Below, one piece after another: positions 1 through 8,813 of a DNA stretch of 51,149 bases (the stretch's first letter is position 1; every line of letters begins with the position of its first letter). The position numbers were made by a program, and so were the translations under genes. The notes beneath the pieces are model-generated. The model was not told where the DNA came from. It made no database searches and was given only the letters and a program-made list of their open reading frames with translations. This DNA is from Candidatus Poseidonia sp. (GTDB taxonomy: Archaea > Thermoplasmatota > Poseidoniia > Poseidoniales > Poseidoniaceae), in assembly GCA_030828165.1 (NCBI GenBank), contig JAURDA010000008.1, positions 1-51,149 of the forward strand, written 5' to 3'.

Positions 1-51
1 GGGCATGCCTTCGAGAATATCCTGGCGCAAGAGCGCAACGAGGTCCTCCAT
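1..51 (-). CDS. Partial unidentified gene start, cut by the left window edge
   Basis: An ATG at 51 on the minus strand opens a frame with no stop to the edge. The 17 visible residues begin MEDLVALLRQ. It would be divergent from the hydrolase gene that starts at 168. Seventeen codons are too few to identify a family, and the frame could be open by chance. The divergent arrangement and plausible N-terminus are the only support. Confidence 0.35.
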   Translation of the reverse strand, partial: MEDLVALLRQDILEGMP

Positions 52-167
52 GTTGAAAGGTCATGGTTGGATGTCTTTGAGGCTTGTTCTCTTCATTTGC
101 TCAAGGACCGTTCGTGCATAGGCTCAAGAACATCCCATGCGACCCATAAACGCTGGAGGCGTGTGCC

Positions 168-2039
168 ATGGATGATGGACAATTTGTGGATTCCCAACAC
201 CACACCGCCCGGGAATTCAACATCGTGTTGGGCGCCACAATGGCCGTTTCCCTCGTCTTCCTCTTCTTGTCTGCCGTTTTTGGCGAGGCACTCGTTGACC
301 TGTTGGTGGACGATGATGAATCATCGGACGTACGCGTTCCCGTTTGGGAACGCTCCACGTTGCCTTACAAAACCGATGGGGAGTTTGGCGTTGCACTGGA
401 AGTTGGTCCATACGAAATCCTGCCCACGGAAAACGAATGGAATTCGACCCATCATTTTGTTGAATATACTCTCCCAATCGAGGAGGGCGGGGCAGCCCCC
501 AACGGCCTCATCAGCCTCGCTGTTTGGCGCCCAAACGTCCCGGAGGGCGTGAAGGTACCCGTGATAGCAGAAAGTGGACCGTATTTCCAAGAACCAAGTG
601 TTCAGACGCCGACCATCGAAGTTCCCGGTAGCTGGCTCGGTCAAATGTTCATTGACCAGATCCTGCCCCACGGGTATGCCTTTGCCCAGATATCGGTTTC
701 AGGCACCGGGCGATCAAACCATTGCATGGATTTGATGGGGACGGCTGAGCAACTTGGCAACGATGCAGCCGTTCGTTGGTTGGCGGAACAGTCGTGGTCG
801 AGCGGTGCGGTGGCGCTCATTGGAAAATCATACGATGGAAGCACACCGTGGCAAGCTGCTATGTTCGGTTCGGAACACGATTATCTGAAAACCATCGTTC
901 CGATTTCCGGACTTATCGGCGTCAAGGAACTCATGTGGAAAAACGGTTCCTCGGAAGCCAGAGCGCCCATCATGCACAACGGCGTCTACGGCTCGTACGG
1001 TATTGACGGCGACGAAGAGGACTACCAGAACCTCTGCCCGGATTACATCATCGGACCGGGAACCGGCGTCGGTGCATGGGCTTGGGGGGGCGAAGCCGCA
1101 GGCGACTATTGGGCTGAACGGTATTTCCTTGACAGAGTTCTTGAAAATTACAAGGGAAGTGTCTACTTAATTCAAGGCATGCACGATTGGAATGTTGACC
1201 CGCACATGGCCATCCCAACCATCAACAAACTGATTGATGCAGGGATTGATGCACGAGGTTTGTTCGGCCAATGGGATCACGATTACCCCGACCGCCCCGT
1301 CCAACTTGACGACCGTTCAGACCTCGGTGGCCGAGGCGGTGAGGCATTTCCTGAAATGATACGCTTCGACTGGATGCAAGACATGCTTGAATGGTTTGAC
1401 TATTACCTCAAGGGCATCGGTCCCCAACCGGGTCAATGGATCGAAATTCAATCAAATCAGGGTTCTTGGAGAATTGAAGACCGGTATCCTCCTTCGGACA
1501 CAACCGAACTCCTGTTTGACTTAGGAGGTAACCTCTCCCTTGTCGACGGCTCAACAACGGTGTTGCCTGATGCCTCATCCGGGCCGGTCTATGAAACGGA
1601 ACCTCTCCAGACGTCGTTGCACATCAGCGGATTGCCTCGACTTCACGTTGAGGTGACCACGGCCTCCGTAGGCGGCCAACTCTATGCGTTGCTCGAAGAT
1701 TGTGACGAACAAAACAATTGCATCCACCTCGCCCACGCCATCATGGATCTGCGCTACCACGAAGGTGGAGATGAAGTACAGACCTGGTTGCCGGTTGCCG
1801 AGACGATCACCGCCAAAATGGAATTCTTTGCCATGGATGCAGAAGTTGCTGCCGATCACACCCTCCGCCTCAGCCTTGCGTCGACAGGAGAGGACTACTT
1901 GCCTGCCAGCACGTCATCGGTCGTGTTTATCCAAGAAGGCCTGGGTTCAACCCTCCAACTTGATGTCTTTGAACCCGCGGACCGCAGGTACTTCACGCCC
2001 CCGGCATGCACGCATGAACGCTGTTTATCCGTCGAGTAA
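168..2039 (+). CDS. Membrane-anchored CocE/NonD-family (peptidase S15-like) alpha/beta hydrolase
   Basis: A 623-residue protein of the X-Pro dipeptidyl-peptidase/cocaine-esterase superfamily, which cleaves peptides, esters or amides with a Ser-Asp-His triad. One hydrophobic segment at about residues 20-42 looks like an N-terminal signal anchor, placing the catalytic part outside the cell. The nucleophile motif GKSYDG has its serine at residue 221. The likely Asp is at 340 (GMHDWN) and the His at 371 (WDHDYP), in the family order. The C-terminal 200 residues match the beta-rich jelly-roll region of S15 enzymes. The 3' end overlaps the convergent MFS gene by 15 bases. An exported peptidase would suit a protein-degrading marine heterotroph. 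The exact substrate cannot be read from sequence. Confidence 0.85.
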   Translation: MDDGQFVDSQHHTAREFNIVLGATMAVSLVFLFLSAVFGEALVDLLVDDDESSDVRVPVWERSTLPYKTDGEFGVALEVGPYEILPTENEWNSTHHFVEYTLPIEEGGAAPNGLISLAVWRPNVPEGVKVPVIAESGPYFQEPSVQTPTIEVPGSWLGQMFIDQILPHGYAFAQISVSGTGRSNHCMDLMGTAEQLGNDAAVRWLAEQSWSSGAVALIGKSYDGSTPWQAAMFGSEHDYLKTIVPISGLIGVKELMWKNGSSEARAPIMHNGVYGSYGIDGDEEDYQNLCPDYIIGPGTGVGAWAWGGEAAGDYWAERYFLDRVLENYKGSVYLIQGMHDWNVDPHMAIPTINKLIDAGIDARGLFGQWDHDYPDRPVQLDDRSDLGGRGGEAFPEMIRFDWMQDMLEWFDYYLKGIGPQPGQWIEIQSNQGSWRIEDRYPPSDTTELLFDLGGNLSLVDGSTTVLPDASSGPVYETEPLQTSLHISGLPRLHVEVTTASVGGQLYALLEDCDEQNNCIHLAHAIMDLRYHEGGDEVQTWLPVAETITAKMEFFAMDAEVAADHTLRLSLASTGEDYLPASTSSVVFIQEGLGSTLQLDVFEPADRRYFTPPACTHERCLSVE

Positions 2040-3275
2040 AGGCTCGTTGCTTGGTTTCCAAGCTGAAAATCCGATGCCGGATACCACCATGATGGACGAA
2101 AAGATGAGCATTCCTTGTTGTATGGTCAACGCTGTGTTTTCCATCAGGTAGCCCGCTGCACTGGTCGAGCATGAGAACGCAACCGACAAAATGAGCATAT
2201 CTGCTGAAAACACTCGGCCACGAACCTCATCCTCAACCCAACGTTGCATCATGATGGTCGAGAGAACCCAATTCGCACCGCTGGCACTGTGTGCGAGGAT
2301 GACGAGGAGAACGGTGAGCCATAGGGAAATGTCCAATGTGGCACCGACGATCAAGTAGAACATGCCTGAAACCACAATGAGTTTTCCAACCAAGCCGGGC
2401 CAGTGGTCTTCGTTTGTGAACAGCGACCGTGCAATGACGGGTCCCAAACCGGTGCCCACGCCTCGTGCAAAGAAAAAGAGGCCAAAACCAAATGCTGCTC
2501 CGAACCCTTCTACGTTTGCCCCCAGGAGGACCAAGTAGACGCCTGCCAATCCTCCACCGGCGACGTTCCAGGAGGCTTTGGCAAACACGATACGGAACAA
2601 CGGAGGTTGACTTCGAATTCTCATCCAACCGTTTCGAATGTTGCCCACCGCCGTTGAAATCCAAGGTCCTTTCAACGAGGGGTCAATGGTCTGAGGGAGT
2701 TTGAGGTTCACCAAGAAAATCGTTCCGATAAGAAAGGTGACTGAATCGATGATGAAGGCTGCGTTGGTGCCCCATATCGACACCACGACTCCCCCGAGCA
2801 TGGCCCCAATGCACAAGGCGGTGGACCAGGAGGCTGCATCAAGAGCGTTCGCCGTCGAAAGATCATCCGGGTCAACAACGTTGGGCAAAGCGGCTCGCTC
2901 AGCCGTCATGTAAACGCCGTGAAGAACCATCATGAGGCCTGAAAGACCGATCATCCAAACAATATCGCTGCTGTCGTTGACCAATAAGAAACACAACGCA
3001 AGAACGGCTTGAGCCAAGTTCGACCATATCATGAGCCCCTTCCGGTTTAATCGGTCGGCCATCAATCCGATGACGGGTTGAAGGAGGGCAAAACCGGCCA
3101 TTCGCACCGTGAACAGCAAGCCGAGAAGAAATTCGCTGCCGGTGTATTCCAAGATGAGGAAGAACAGAGCGATGGTGTTGAACCATTCTCCCATCATGGA
3201 GATGACGGCGGCAATCCATAATTTCCGAAAGTCCCGATTCTCACGGACAAGTTGAACGTATCCACGAGAACTCAT
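2025..3275 (-). CDS. MFS transporter, EntS/MFS_3-like exporter
   Basis: A 416-residue polytopic membrane protein with about 12 hydrophobic segments. The FRKLWIAAVISMMGEWFNTIA start and the GLMADRLNRK loop between segments 2 and 3 are typical of the MFS_3 (enterobactin exporter-like) branch. These carriers usually export small molecules by proton antiport. Its ATG overlaps the stop of the upstream molybdoenzyme gene by four bases (ATGA), so the two are probably translationally coupled. The substrate is unknown. Membership in the FdhD/FdhF operon might be functional or only positional. The last 15 bases overlap the convergent hydrolase gene. Confidence 0.82.
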   Translation of the reverse strand: MSSRGYVQLVRENRDFRKLWIAAVISMMGEWFNTIALFFLILEYTGSEFLLGLLFTVRMAGFALLQPVIGLMADRLNRKGLMIWSNLAQAVLALCFLLVNDSSDIVWMIGLSGLMMVLHGVYMTAERAALPNVVDPDDLSTANALDAASWSTALCIGAMLGGVVVSIWGTNAAFIIDSVTFLIGTIFLVNLKLPQTIDPSLKGPWISTAVGNIRNGWMRIRSQPPLFRIVFAKASWNVAGGGLAGVYLVLLGANVEGFGAAFGFGLFFFARGVGTGLGPVIARSLFTNEDHWPGLVGKLIVVSGMFYLIVGATLDISLWLTVLLVILAHSASGANWVLSTIMMQRWVEDEVRGRVFSADMLILSVAFSCSTSAAGYLMENTALTIQQGMLIFSSIMVVSGIGFSAWKPSNEPLLDG

Positions 3276-5566
3276 TCCTCTTCCCCCAAGTCATGCGCAG
3301 ACCCGGAGGCGGTTAAGGTGCAGACGATCCATTTTGAGGTTGGTGTGTTCGAGACATCGGCGGTTGAATGGAGCGGAACAAGCGCATTCGCTTCGGGGAA
3401 ATAGCTTGCTAGATTCCCCCTCGGGATGTCATAAGGGACGAGTTTCCAAGTTTCGGCAAATCGGGTCTCGCCGTTGAAATGACTGGTGATATCGACGGAT
3501 TGATGAGCTTTCCATCCACGTTCTACCATGTCTTCGGCGTTCATGAGCAATACACGTCGGTGACCGTGAATCCCTCTGTATCGGTCATGCAAACCGTAGA
3601 TGGTGGTGTTGTACTGGTCGTGGCTTCGCAACGTCATCATCACGTAGTGTTTTGGTGGGACGTCGATGTTTGGAAGAGCGTGGGCGGTAAAATTGGCTTT
3701 TCCGTCGAGCGTAGCGAAGCGTTGTTCATCCCGAGGTGGATTGGGGAGGGCAAAGCCAACTTCGCCTCGAACCCTTTCGTTGTAGTCTTCAAAGCCCGCT
3801 AAGGATGCTTGCATCAACTCCCGGATGGCGTCGTAATCGGAAGCAAGGTCCATCCACTTCAGGGGTGATTGCTGGAGCGTGGCTTCTGCAAGGGAGGCAA
3901 CAATCCAAGGTTCGCTTCGCAAATGGGGGGAGGCGGGTTTCAATTTTCCTCGGGAACGATGAACGATGCCCATCGAGTTTTCGACCGTCACAAATTGTTC
4001 ACCAGTTGCTTGGACATCCAACTCCGTGCGGCCTAAGCACGGCAAGATAAGAGCCTCGTTTCCCGTGACCAAATGAGATCTGTTCAGTTTCGTCGATACT
4101 TGAACCGTCAACCCAACGTTTGAGATGGCCTTCGCCGTGAAATCGGTATCTGGCGTTGCGGAGAGGAAGTTTCCTCCCATGCAAAAAAAGACATCCACTG
4201 CCCCGTCAGCCATGGCTTGTATCGCGTTGACGACGTCGTAGCCATGGTCTTGAGGCATGGGGATGCCAAGGCCTGCCTCAAGGTCATCAAGAAAGGCCTT
4301 TGATGGTGCTTCCCAAATGCCTACGGTTCGGTCGCCCTGAACGTTTGAATGCCCGCGAACCGGGCAAAAACCAGCCCCTCTTCGTCCGACGTGCCCGTTC
4401 ATCAACAACAAGTTGACGACTTCTTGAATAACGGCGACACCGTTTCGATGTTGGGTAAGTCCCATGGCCCAACAAGCGATGGTTGCTTTTGAATTTGCAA
4501 GCATTGTTCCGGCGTGTTCAATGGTCGCCCTCCCCAGTCCAGTGTCTTGAGATATGCGCTCCCATGCCACGTTGTCTGCGGCTTCTACCATTGAGGCATA
4601 GTGGGATGTTTTGGTTTCAATAAAGTCGGTATCAACGGCGTCGTGTTCCAACTGGGTTTTGATCAGGCCCTTCATGAGCGCAGCATCGGAGCCGATTCGA
4701 ACTTGGAGATGAACATCTGCAAGGGTCGTTGCATCAAAGTCCAGTTTCATGTAGTCTTGAGGATGTTTGAATTTGGCAAGTCCGGCCTCGGGAAGCGGGT
4801 TGACATGGATGATTTTCGCTCCGTTTCGTTTGGCATCCCGCAAAGCCGTAAGCATCCGCGGATGGTTTGTCCCGGGGTTTTGACCGATCACGAGAATGAC
4901 ATCAGCATGATTGAAGTCGTCCAACGTAACGGTTCCTTTGCCAATACCGATGGTTTGCCCGAGACCCTTGCCGCTGGATTCGTGACACATGTTTGAACAA
5001 TCGGGAAGATTGTTGGTGCCGTGTGACCTCACAAAGGCTTGGTAGAGGAACGCAGCCTCGTTGCTTGTTCTCCCAGAGGTATAGAATACCGAACGATCGG
5101 GTTTGGAAGCGTTCAATTTTGCAGCGATTTTTGAAAAAGCATCCTCCCACGAGATCATGGCGTAGTGGCTCGCACCCTCGGCCAGATAAACTGGATGAGA
5201 GAGGCGCCCCAGTCGGTTGAGTTCGTAGTCACTTAGCCTCGCCAAATCACCAACGCTGTTGCCGCTGAAAAATTCTGGTGTAACCTTGGCTTTCATCGCT
5301 TCGTCAGCGACGGCTTTTGCACCGTTTTCGCAGAACTCGAAGCTCGTTCTGTGTTCCGGGTCGGGCCAAGCGCAACCAGGGCAATCAAAACCGTCCTTTT
5401 GATTGACCATGCTCAAGGTTTTGACGGTCTTAGAAATGCCCATCTTGCTGATGCCGTGAAGACTTGAGGAAAGGACAGCGGGAAGACCAGCGGCCTGAGA
5501 TTTGGCTTTCTTCAGCCGAAGTTTGTGATTGTCGGGTGGCGTCCGTGCGCTTGGTGCTGGTCGCAT
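3272..5566 (-). CDS. FdhF/YdeP-family molybdopterin oxidoreductase (formate dehydrogenase-like alpha subunit)
   Basis: A 764-residue molybdopterin enzyme of the DMSO-reductase superfamily. The N-terminal QKDGFDCPGCAWP stretch (Cys 62 and 65) is characteristic of the YdeP branch. This branch lacks the full four-cysteine cluster motif of true formate dehydrogenases. GQNPGTNHPRM and GHSNVQGDRT are cofactor-binding segments. The C-terminal molybdopterin-guanine-dinucleotide domain is present. The frame stays open upstream to 5788 but runs through the fdhD coding region, so I chose ATG 5566, 35 bases after the fdhD stop. The family is annotated as formate dehydrogenase but the real substrate is often unproven; YdeP itself is tied to acid resistance. 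Adjacency to fdhD supports an active sulfurated Mo enzyme. Confidence 0.85.
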   Translation of the reverse strand: MRPAPSARTPPDNHKLRLKKAKSQAAGLPAVLSSSLHGISKMGISKTVKTLSMVNQKDGFDCPGCAWPDPEHRTSFEFCENGAKAVADEAMKAKVTPEFFSGNSVGDLARLSDYELNRLGRLSHPVYLAEGASHYAMISWEDAFSKIAAKLNASKPDRSVFYTSGRTSNEAAFLYQAFVRSHGTNNLPDCSNMCHESSGKGLGQTIGIGKGTVTLDDFNHADVILVIGQNPGTNHPRMLTALRDAKRNGAKIIHVNPLPEAGLAKFKHPQDYMKLDFDATTLADVHLQVRIGSDAALMKGLIKTQLEHDAVDTDFIETKTSHYASMVEAADNVAWERISQDTGLGRATIEHAGTMLANSKATIACWAMGLTQHRNGVAVIQEVVNLLLMNGHVGRRGAGFCPVRGHSNVQGDRTVGIWEAPSKAFLDDLEAGLGIPMPQDHGYDVVNAIQAMADGAVDVFFCMGGNFLSATPDTDFTAKAISNVGLTVQVSTKLNRSHLVTGNEALILPCLGRTELDVQATGEQFVTVENSMGIVHRSRGKLKPASPHLRSEPWIVASLAEATLQQSPLKWMDLASDYDAIRELMQASLAGFEDYNERVRGEVGFALPNPPRDEQRFATLDGKANFTAHALPNIDVPPKHYVMMTLRSHDQYNTTIYGLHDRYRGIHGHRRVLLMNAEDMVERGWKAHQSVDITSHFNGETRFAETWKLVPYDIPRGNLASYFPEANALVPLHSTADVSNTPTSKWIVCTLTASGSAHDLGEEE

Positions 5567-5601
5567 GGCATCGCCTCGTTCACGGCTCGTGCCTGCCCTT
5601 C

Positions 5602-6405
5602 TCAATCCTTCCCCTGAAAGCGGCCTTGAACGGCGCCAATTACGGTCCCTTTTCCTTCTCGGCCAAAGGTGACCAGCGTTATGCCGCATGCTCTTGCCGT
5701 TTCGGCTGCAAGCGAAGAGGCGGCACCGATTGATGCGATGACAGGGATGTTCATTCGTGCGGCTTTCGCAACGATGTCCCAACCGCAACGTCCCGAAAGC
5801 GTGAGCGCAATGGGTCGCTGTGCCAACCCTGACATGAGATGGGCTCCAACCACCTTGTCAACGGCATTGTGACGTCCAATGTCCTCCCTTACCAACAAAT
5901 CGCCCGGTTCCAACGAATACAGCAAACCTGCAGCATGCACACCTCCTGTTTTTGCGAAGAGCGGTTGATTTTGATTCAGGAGAGGCAGTGCGTCAAGAAG
6001 TTCTGCGAGATCGATTGAATTCAACGGTTCATCAACTCGTCCGGCCACCTGCACCAATGCAGATTGGTCGTCTGCCGTACAAGCACCGCAAGACGTGGTG
6101 ACCAATCCCTGCCTTTCTGCGACGTTGAATGCCTTGTCGGCCGTGACTTCAACTCTGTGGACGCCTTGCGATGTGTTACGATGGACAGGGGCATGACGGA
6201 GCGCTTCTGCACAGCCGTGCTCGCATGCAAAATGCCCGATGGCTAGTGCTTCCAAATCTGCATTCGTAGCCAAAACCGTCGCCACAACGGATCCGTTGAG
6301 CGCCAATTGAACCACGCTTTCATCAGCGAGGTAATCTTCGTCCAATTTAAATCGAGACCCGTTCCAACGCTGAACGGCATGACGATGGGCACCACCATCG
6401 TTCAT
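5602..6405 (-). CDS. fdhD: Formate dehydrogenase accessory sulfurtransferase FdhD
   Basis: A 267-residue protein that transfers sulfur from a cysteine desulfurase to the molybdenum cofactor of formate dehydrogenase-type enzymes. The catalytic CxxC lies in TTSCGAC (Cys 106 and 109). LLVREDIGRHNAVDKV and LSGRCGWDIVAKAA are family signatures. Its ATG overlaps the stop of the tsr3 gene by four bases. It sits directly before the FdhF-type gene it presumably activates. Length and motifs are normal for FdhD. Confidence 0.93.
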   Translation of the reverse strand: MNDGGAHRHAVQRWNGSRFKLDEDYLADESVVQLALNGSVVATVLATNADLEALAIGHFACEHGCAEALRHAPVHRNTSQGVHRVEVTADKAFNVAERQGLVTTSCGACTADDQSALVQVAGRVDEPLNSIDLAELLDALPLLNQNQPLFAKTGGVHAAGLLYSLEPGDLLVREDIGRHNAVDKVVGAHLMSGLAQRPIALTLSGRCGWDIVAKAARMNIPVIASIGAASSLAAETARACGITLVTFGREGKGTVIGAVQGRFQGKD

Positions 6406-6989
6406 GCAGGTTCCCCCTCATCATCAAGGTGGACATCAAAGAATTCAAACTGCAAGTCGACGAGTTCTTGGCTGTTTTTTGCACCGGCATAGGCCTCCAA
6501 CGGTTCCCTGTTCAATTCGAAAAACCGTTCCCCCCAACGAAACGCTCCCAAGACATCCCGGGCCTGGTCATCTTCACCGATCAACGAGAGGACGGTTGCA
6601 AGGGCTTCCGCCGTTGTTAATCGGCTGGGTTTTCCCCAATTGACAGGATTGGCAGCGAGAAGAAGGGGCAGCGTTCGCGCTTGAAGGCGTGTTTGCTTCA
6701 TCACGGCCTCAACCGAGGCTTCAATGTGGGCCCAACTGCAATCCAACCCCACCAGCGAGCCTCGTTGATTGAGCAAAAGTTCGTGGTCTTCCGGACCAAA
6801 CACCTTGCCGCAAAGCGGTTCGAGGATTATGCCCTTTTTTGGGAGCGTGCGCACCGATTTGTGCAGCTTCAGGTTTCCCCGCTTGCTGGCGAGAACCGCC
6901 GTGTTTTTCCGGGGGTCGTCCTGTGCAAGCCACAATGCATGGACGGGAACCTTCAGAAGTTCACCCCATGTTGTTGAAATAATCTCCAA
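6402..6989 (-). CDS. tsr3: Tsr3-type 16S rRNA aminocarboxypropyltransferase (DUF367)
   Basis: A protein of about 185-195 residues that adds the aminocarboxypropyl group from S-adenosylmethionine to a conserved uridine of small-subunit rRNA. Visible signatures are GLDCSWAH, LPLLLAANPVNWGKPSRL and the C-terminal FRWGERFFELN. The frame has no ATG near its expected start. The longest version begins at TTG 6989, overlapping the aMBF1 gene by 29 bases. The family homology starts near KVPVHALWL, just after GGTGAACTTCTG, so a TTG or even CTG start is needed. The upstream neighbour is aMBF1 and the downstream one is fdhD, with a 4-base overlap. Confidence 0.88.
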   Translation of the reverse strand: MEIISTTWGELLKVPVHALWLAQDDPRKNTAVLASKRGNLKLHKSVRTLPKKGIILEPLCGKVFGPEDHELLLNQRGSLVGLDCSWAHIEASVEAVMKQTRLQARTLPLLLAANPVNWGKPSRLTTAEALATVLSLIGEDDQARDVLGAFRWGERFFELNREPLEAYAGAKNSQELVDLQFEFFDVHLDDEGEPA

Positions 6990-7440
6990 AAGTCATGCCG
7001 CGTGAATTCCCTGCATTGACAAAACGGGTCTCTTCCGCTTCCCGTTCAACCATCAACTCAATGCCCAACGCAGACTCAAATTTCTTGATAACAGCATCCG
7101 TTGGTCGCTTCCCCGACTCCGCACTTTTGATGACGTTGACGGTTTCTGCCATTTCCTTTGCAAGTTGGACCTGCGACAAACCTCGAGCGTTTCGTCCTCG
7201 GGCGATGCGCTTGTGAAAATCAGGAGCGAGTTCCTTTTGCCCCCGGGCCATAAGATCGTTTCGCTTCCGAGGTGCCCCTCCTCCGGTGCGGTGGCGAGAT
7301 TGCTGGAGGCCAGGAGCTTCGCCTTTCGGTCCGAGGTTGAGTTTCTCTGTACATCTTGAACATGCGAGAACTTCGGTTTTTCCCGTCCGAACCTGACGAA
7401 CGCTGACCTTGACCGCACCGCACAGTTCACATTCGCCCAT
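6961..7440 (-). CDS. mbf1: Archaeal multiprotein bridging factor 1 (aMBF1)
   Basis: A 159-residue protein with an N-terminal zinc ribbon (CELC and CSRC, residues 4-32) and a C-terminal cro/C1-type helix-turn-helix at about 78-135, including RGLSQVQLAKEM and ESGKRPT. This is the archaeal form of MBF1, a ribosome- and transcription-associated factor. The ATG at 7440 faces the divergent PAN gene across about 100 bases. It heads the leftward operon with tsr3, fdhD, the molybdoenzyme and the MFS gene. Linking a core factor to a molybdoenzyme operon is unusual and may simply be co-transcription. Confidence 0.93.
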   Translation of the reverse strand: MGECELCGAVKVSVRQVRTGKTEVLACSRCTEKLNLGPKGEAPGLQQSRHRTGGGAPRKRNDLMARGQKELAPDFHKRIARGRNARGLSQVQLAKEMAETVNVIKSAESGKRPTDAVIKKFESALGIELMVEREAEETRFVNAGNSRGMTFGDYFNNMG

Positions 7441-7508
7441 GAAGACCTACCCCTCGCGACGCCCTTTCAACTCTTCCATTTCCAGTTGTATGGAAACTGC
7501 GCAAGGAG

Positions 7509-7517
7509 CCTTTAAGG
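7509..7517 (+). promoter_or_regulatory. Candidate TATA box for PAN
   Basis: CCTTTAAGG lies about 35 bases before the ATG at 7548. With archaeal TATA spacing (about 26 bases) transcription would begin near 7539, giving a leader of about 9 nt. This supports ATG 7548 over the GTG at 7536. The call rests on sequence resemblance only. Confidence 0.4.
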
Positions 7518-7547
7518 ACTGTTGGCTCGGTATGCGTGTTGATACAC

Positions 7548-8768
7548 ATGGGTACCGACGTTGAGCGAAACGAATCCACCATGCCAAACACGGCTGAGGA
7601 AGACCTGCGGCAACTCGAAGAATCCTACGCTGCACTTCGGGATGAATCGCAACAACTCATCAACGAACGAAACACGCTTGAAGCCGATGTTCGCCAGTTA
7701 AGGAAAAAAATAGACCGCTTGGAAGAGAACGTCAACCTGCTCAAGATGCCCCCGCTGATCATCGGGCACATTCAAGACATCCTCGACCACGAGCGGGCCA
7801 TCGTTCGTTCTTCAAACGGAACGGTTTTCCAGGTCTCGTTAAACCAACGTCTTGAACCGGAACTGCTCAAACCCGGTACGCGTGTAGCGCTTAACCAAGA
7901 CAGCCTATCCGTGATCGAAGTTCTCCACGAGGCATGGGACCCGATGGTAAGCGGCGCCGAAATGGTCGAAAAACCCACCATCACCTACGATGACGTCGCC
8001 GGCCTTGACGACCAAGTTGAATCGGTTCGTGAGGCGATAGAACTCCCCCTCGTCAAACCCGAATTGTTCGAAAAAGTCGGCATCGTACCTCCAAAAGGTG
8101 TTCTTTTGGTTGGGCCTCCGGGCTGCGGAAAAACCCTGCTCGCAAAGGCCGTTGCAAACCACACCGAGGCGACGTTTATTCGAATGGTTGGAAGTGAGTT
8201 GGCTCAGAAATACATCGGTGAAGGCGGGCGCATGGTTCGAGAGTTGTTTTCGCTCGCCAAAGAAAAAGCACCAAGTGTCATTTTCTTGGATGAAATTGAC
8301 GCTATTGGGGCTAAACGCCTAGACGGATCAACCAGTGGGGATCGAGAGGTTCAGCGTACACTCATGCAACTTCTAGCTGAACTTGATGGATTTGATGCCC
8401 TTCACGATGTGAAAATTATTGCGGCCACGAACCGCCCGGACATTCTCGACGATGCGCTCCTTCGCCCGGGCCGGTTTGATCGAGTCATTGAAATCCCAAT
8501 TCCCGATGAATCTTCGAGAAAAGCGATTCTTAGCGTCCATCTCGGAGCAATGAACACCACAAAAGTTAGCATTGCACGGGTTGTTGAGCGCACAAACGGC
8601 TATTCCGGTGCTGAGTTGAAGGCGACCTGTGTTGAAGCGGGAATGATCGCTATTCGGGACGGACGCTCCTCGGTTCGTCAATCCGATTTGATGGACGCCG
8701 TAGCGCGGTTGGACAAGAAGCGAAGTCAAGGTTCCACCATGAGGTCCCCCGAGGCTCTTTACTCGTGA
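7548..8768 (+). CDS. pan: Proteasome-activating nucleotidase PAN
   Basis: A 406-residue AAA+ ATPase that unfolds substrates and feeds them to the 20S proteasome. An N-terminal coiled coil (about residues 15-65) precedes an OB domain (70-130) and the AAA module. Walker A is GPPGCGKT and Walker B is IFLDEID. The sensor and arginine-finger region contains AATNRPDILDDALLRPGRFDR. The C-terminus ends LYS, fitting the HbYX motif that docks into the alpha ring. ATG 7548 was preferred because an in-frame GTG at 7536 would precede the predicted transcription start; ATG 7581 is also possible. The proteasome alpha gene is at the far end of the window. The formiminotransferase gene follows after 45 bases. 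Confidence 0.96.
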   Translation: MGTDVERNESTMPNTAEEDLRQLEESYAALRDESQQLINERNTLEADVRQLRKKIDRLEENVNLLKMPPLIIGHIQDILDHERAIVRSSNGTVFQVSLNQRLEPELLKPGTRVALNQDSLSVIEVLHEAWDPMVSGAEMVEKPTITYDDVAGLDDQVESVREAIELPLVKPELFEKVGIVPPKGVLLVGPPGCGKTLLAKAVANHTEATFIRMVGSELAQKYIGEGGRMVRELFSLAKEKAPSVIFLDEIDAIGAKRLDGSTSGDREVQRTLMQLLAELDGFDALHDVKIIAATNRPDILDDALLRPGRFDRVIEIPIPDESSRKAILSVHLGAMNTTKVSIARVVERTNGYSGAELKATCVEAGMIAIRDGRSSVRQSDLMDAVARLDKKRSQGSTMRSPEALYS

Positions 8769-8813
8769 ACTCAATCAACGAACATTGAAAGACCGATTCA
8801 CGAGACGCGAACC

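Noticed and set aside
5567-5788. A 74-residue N-terminal extension of the molybdoenzyme
   Set aside because: It runs through the fdhD coding sequence in another frame, is Arg-rich with no family likeness, and the ATG at 5566 sits well behind the fdhD stop.
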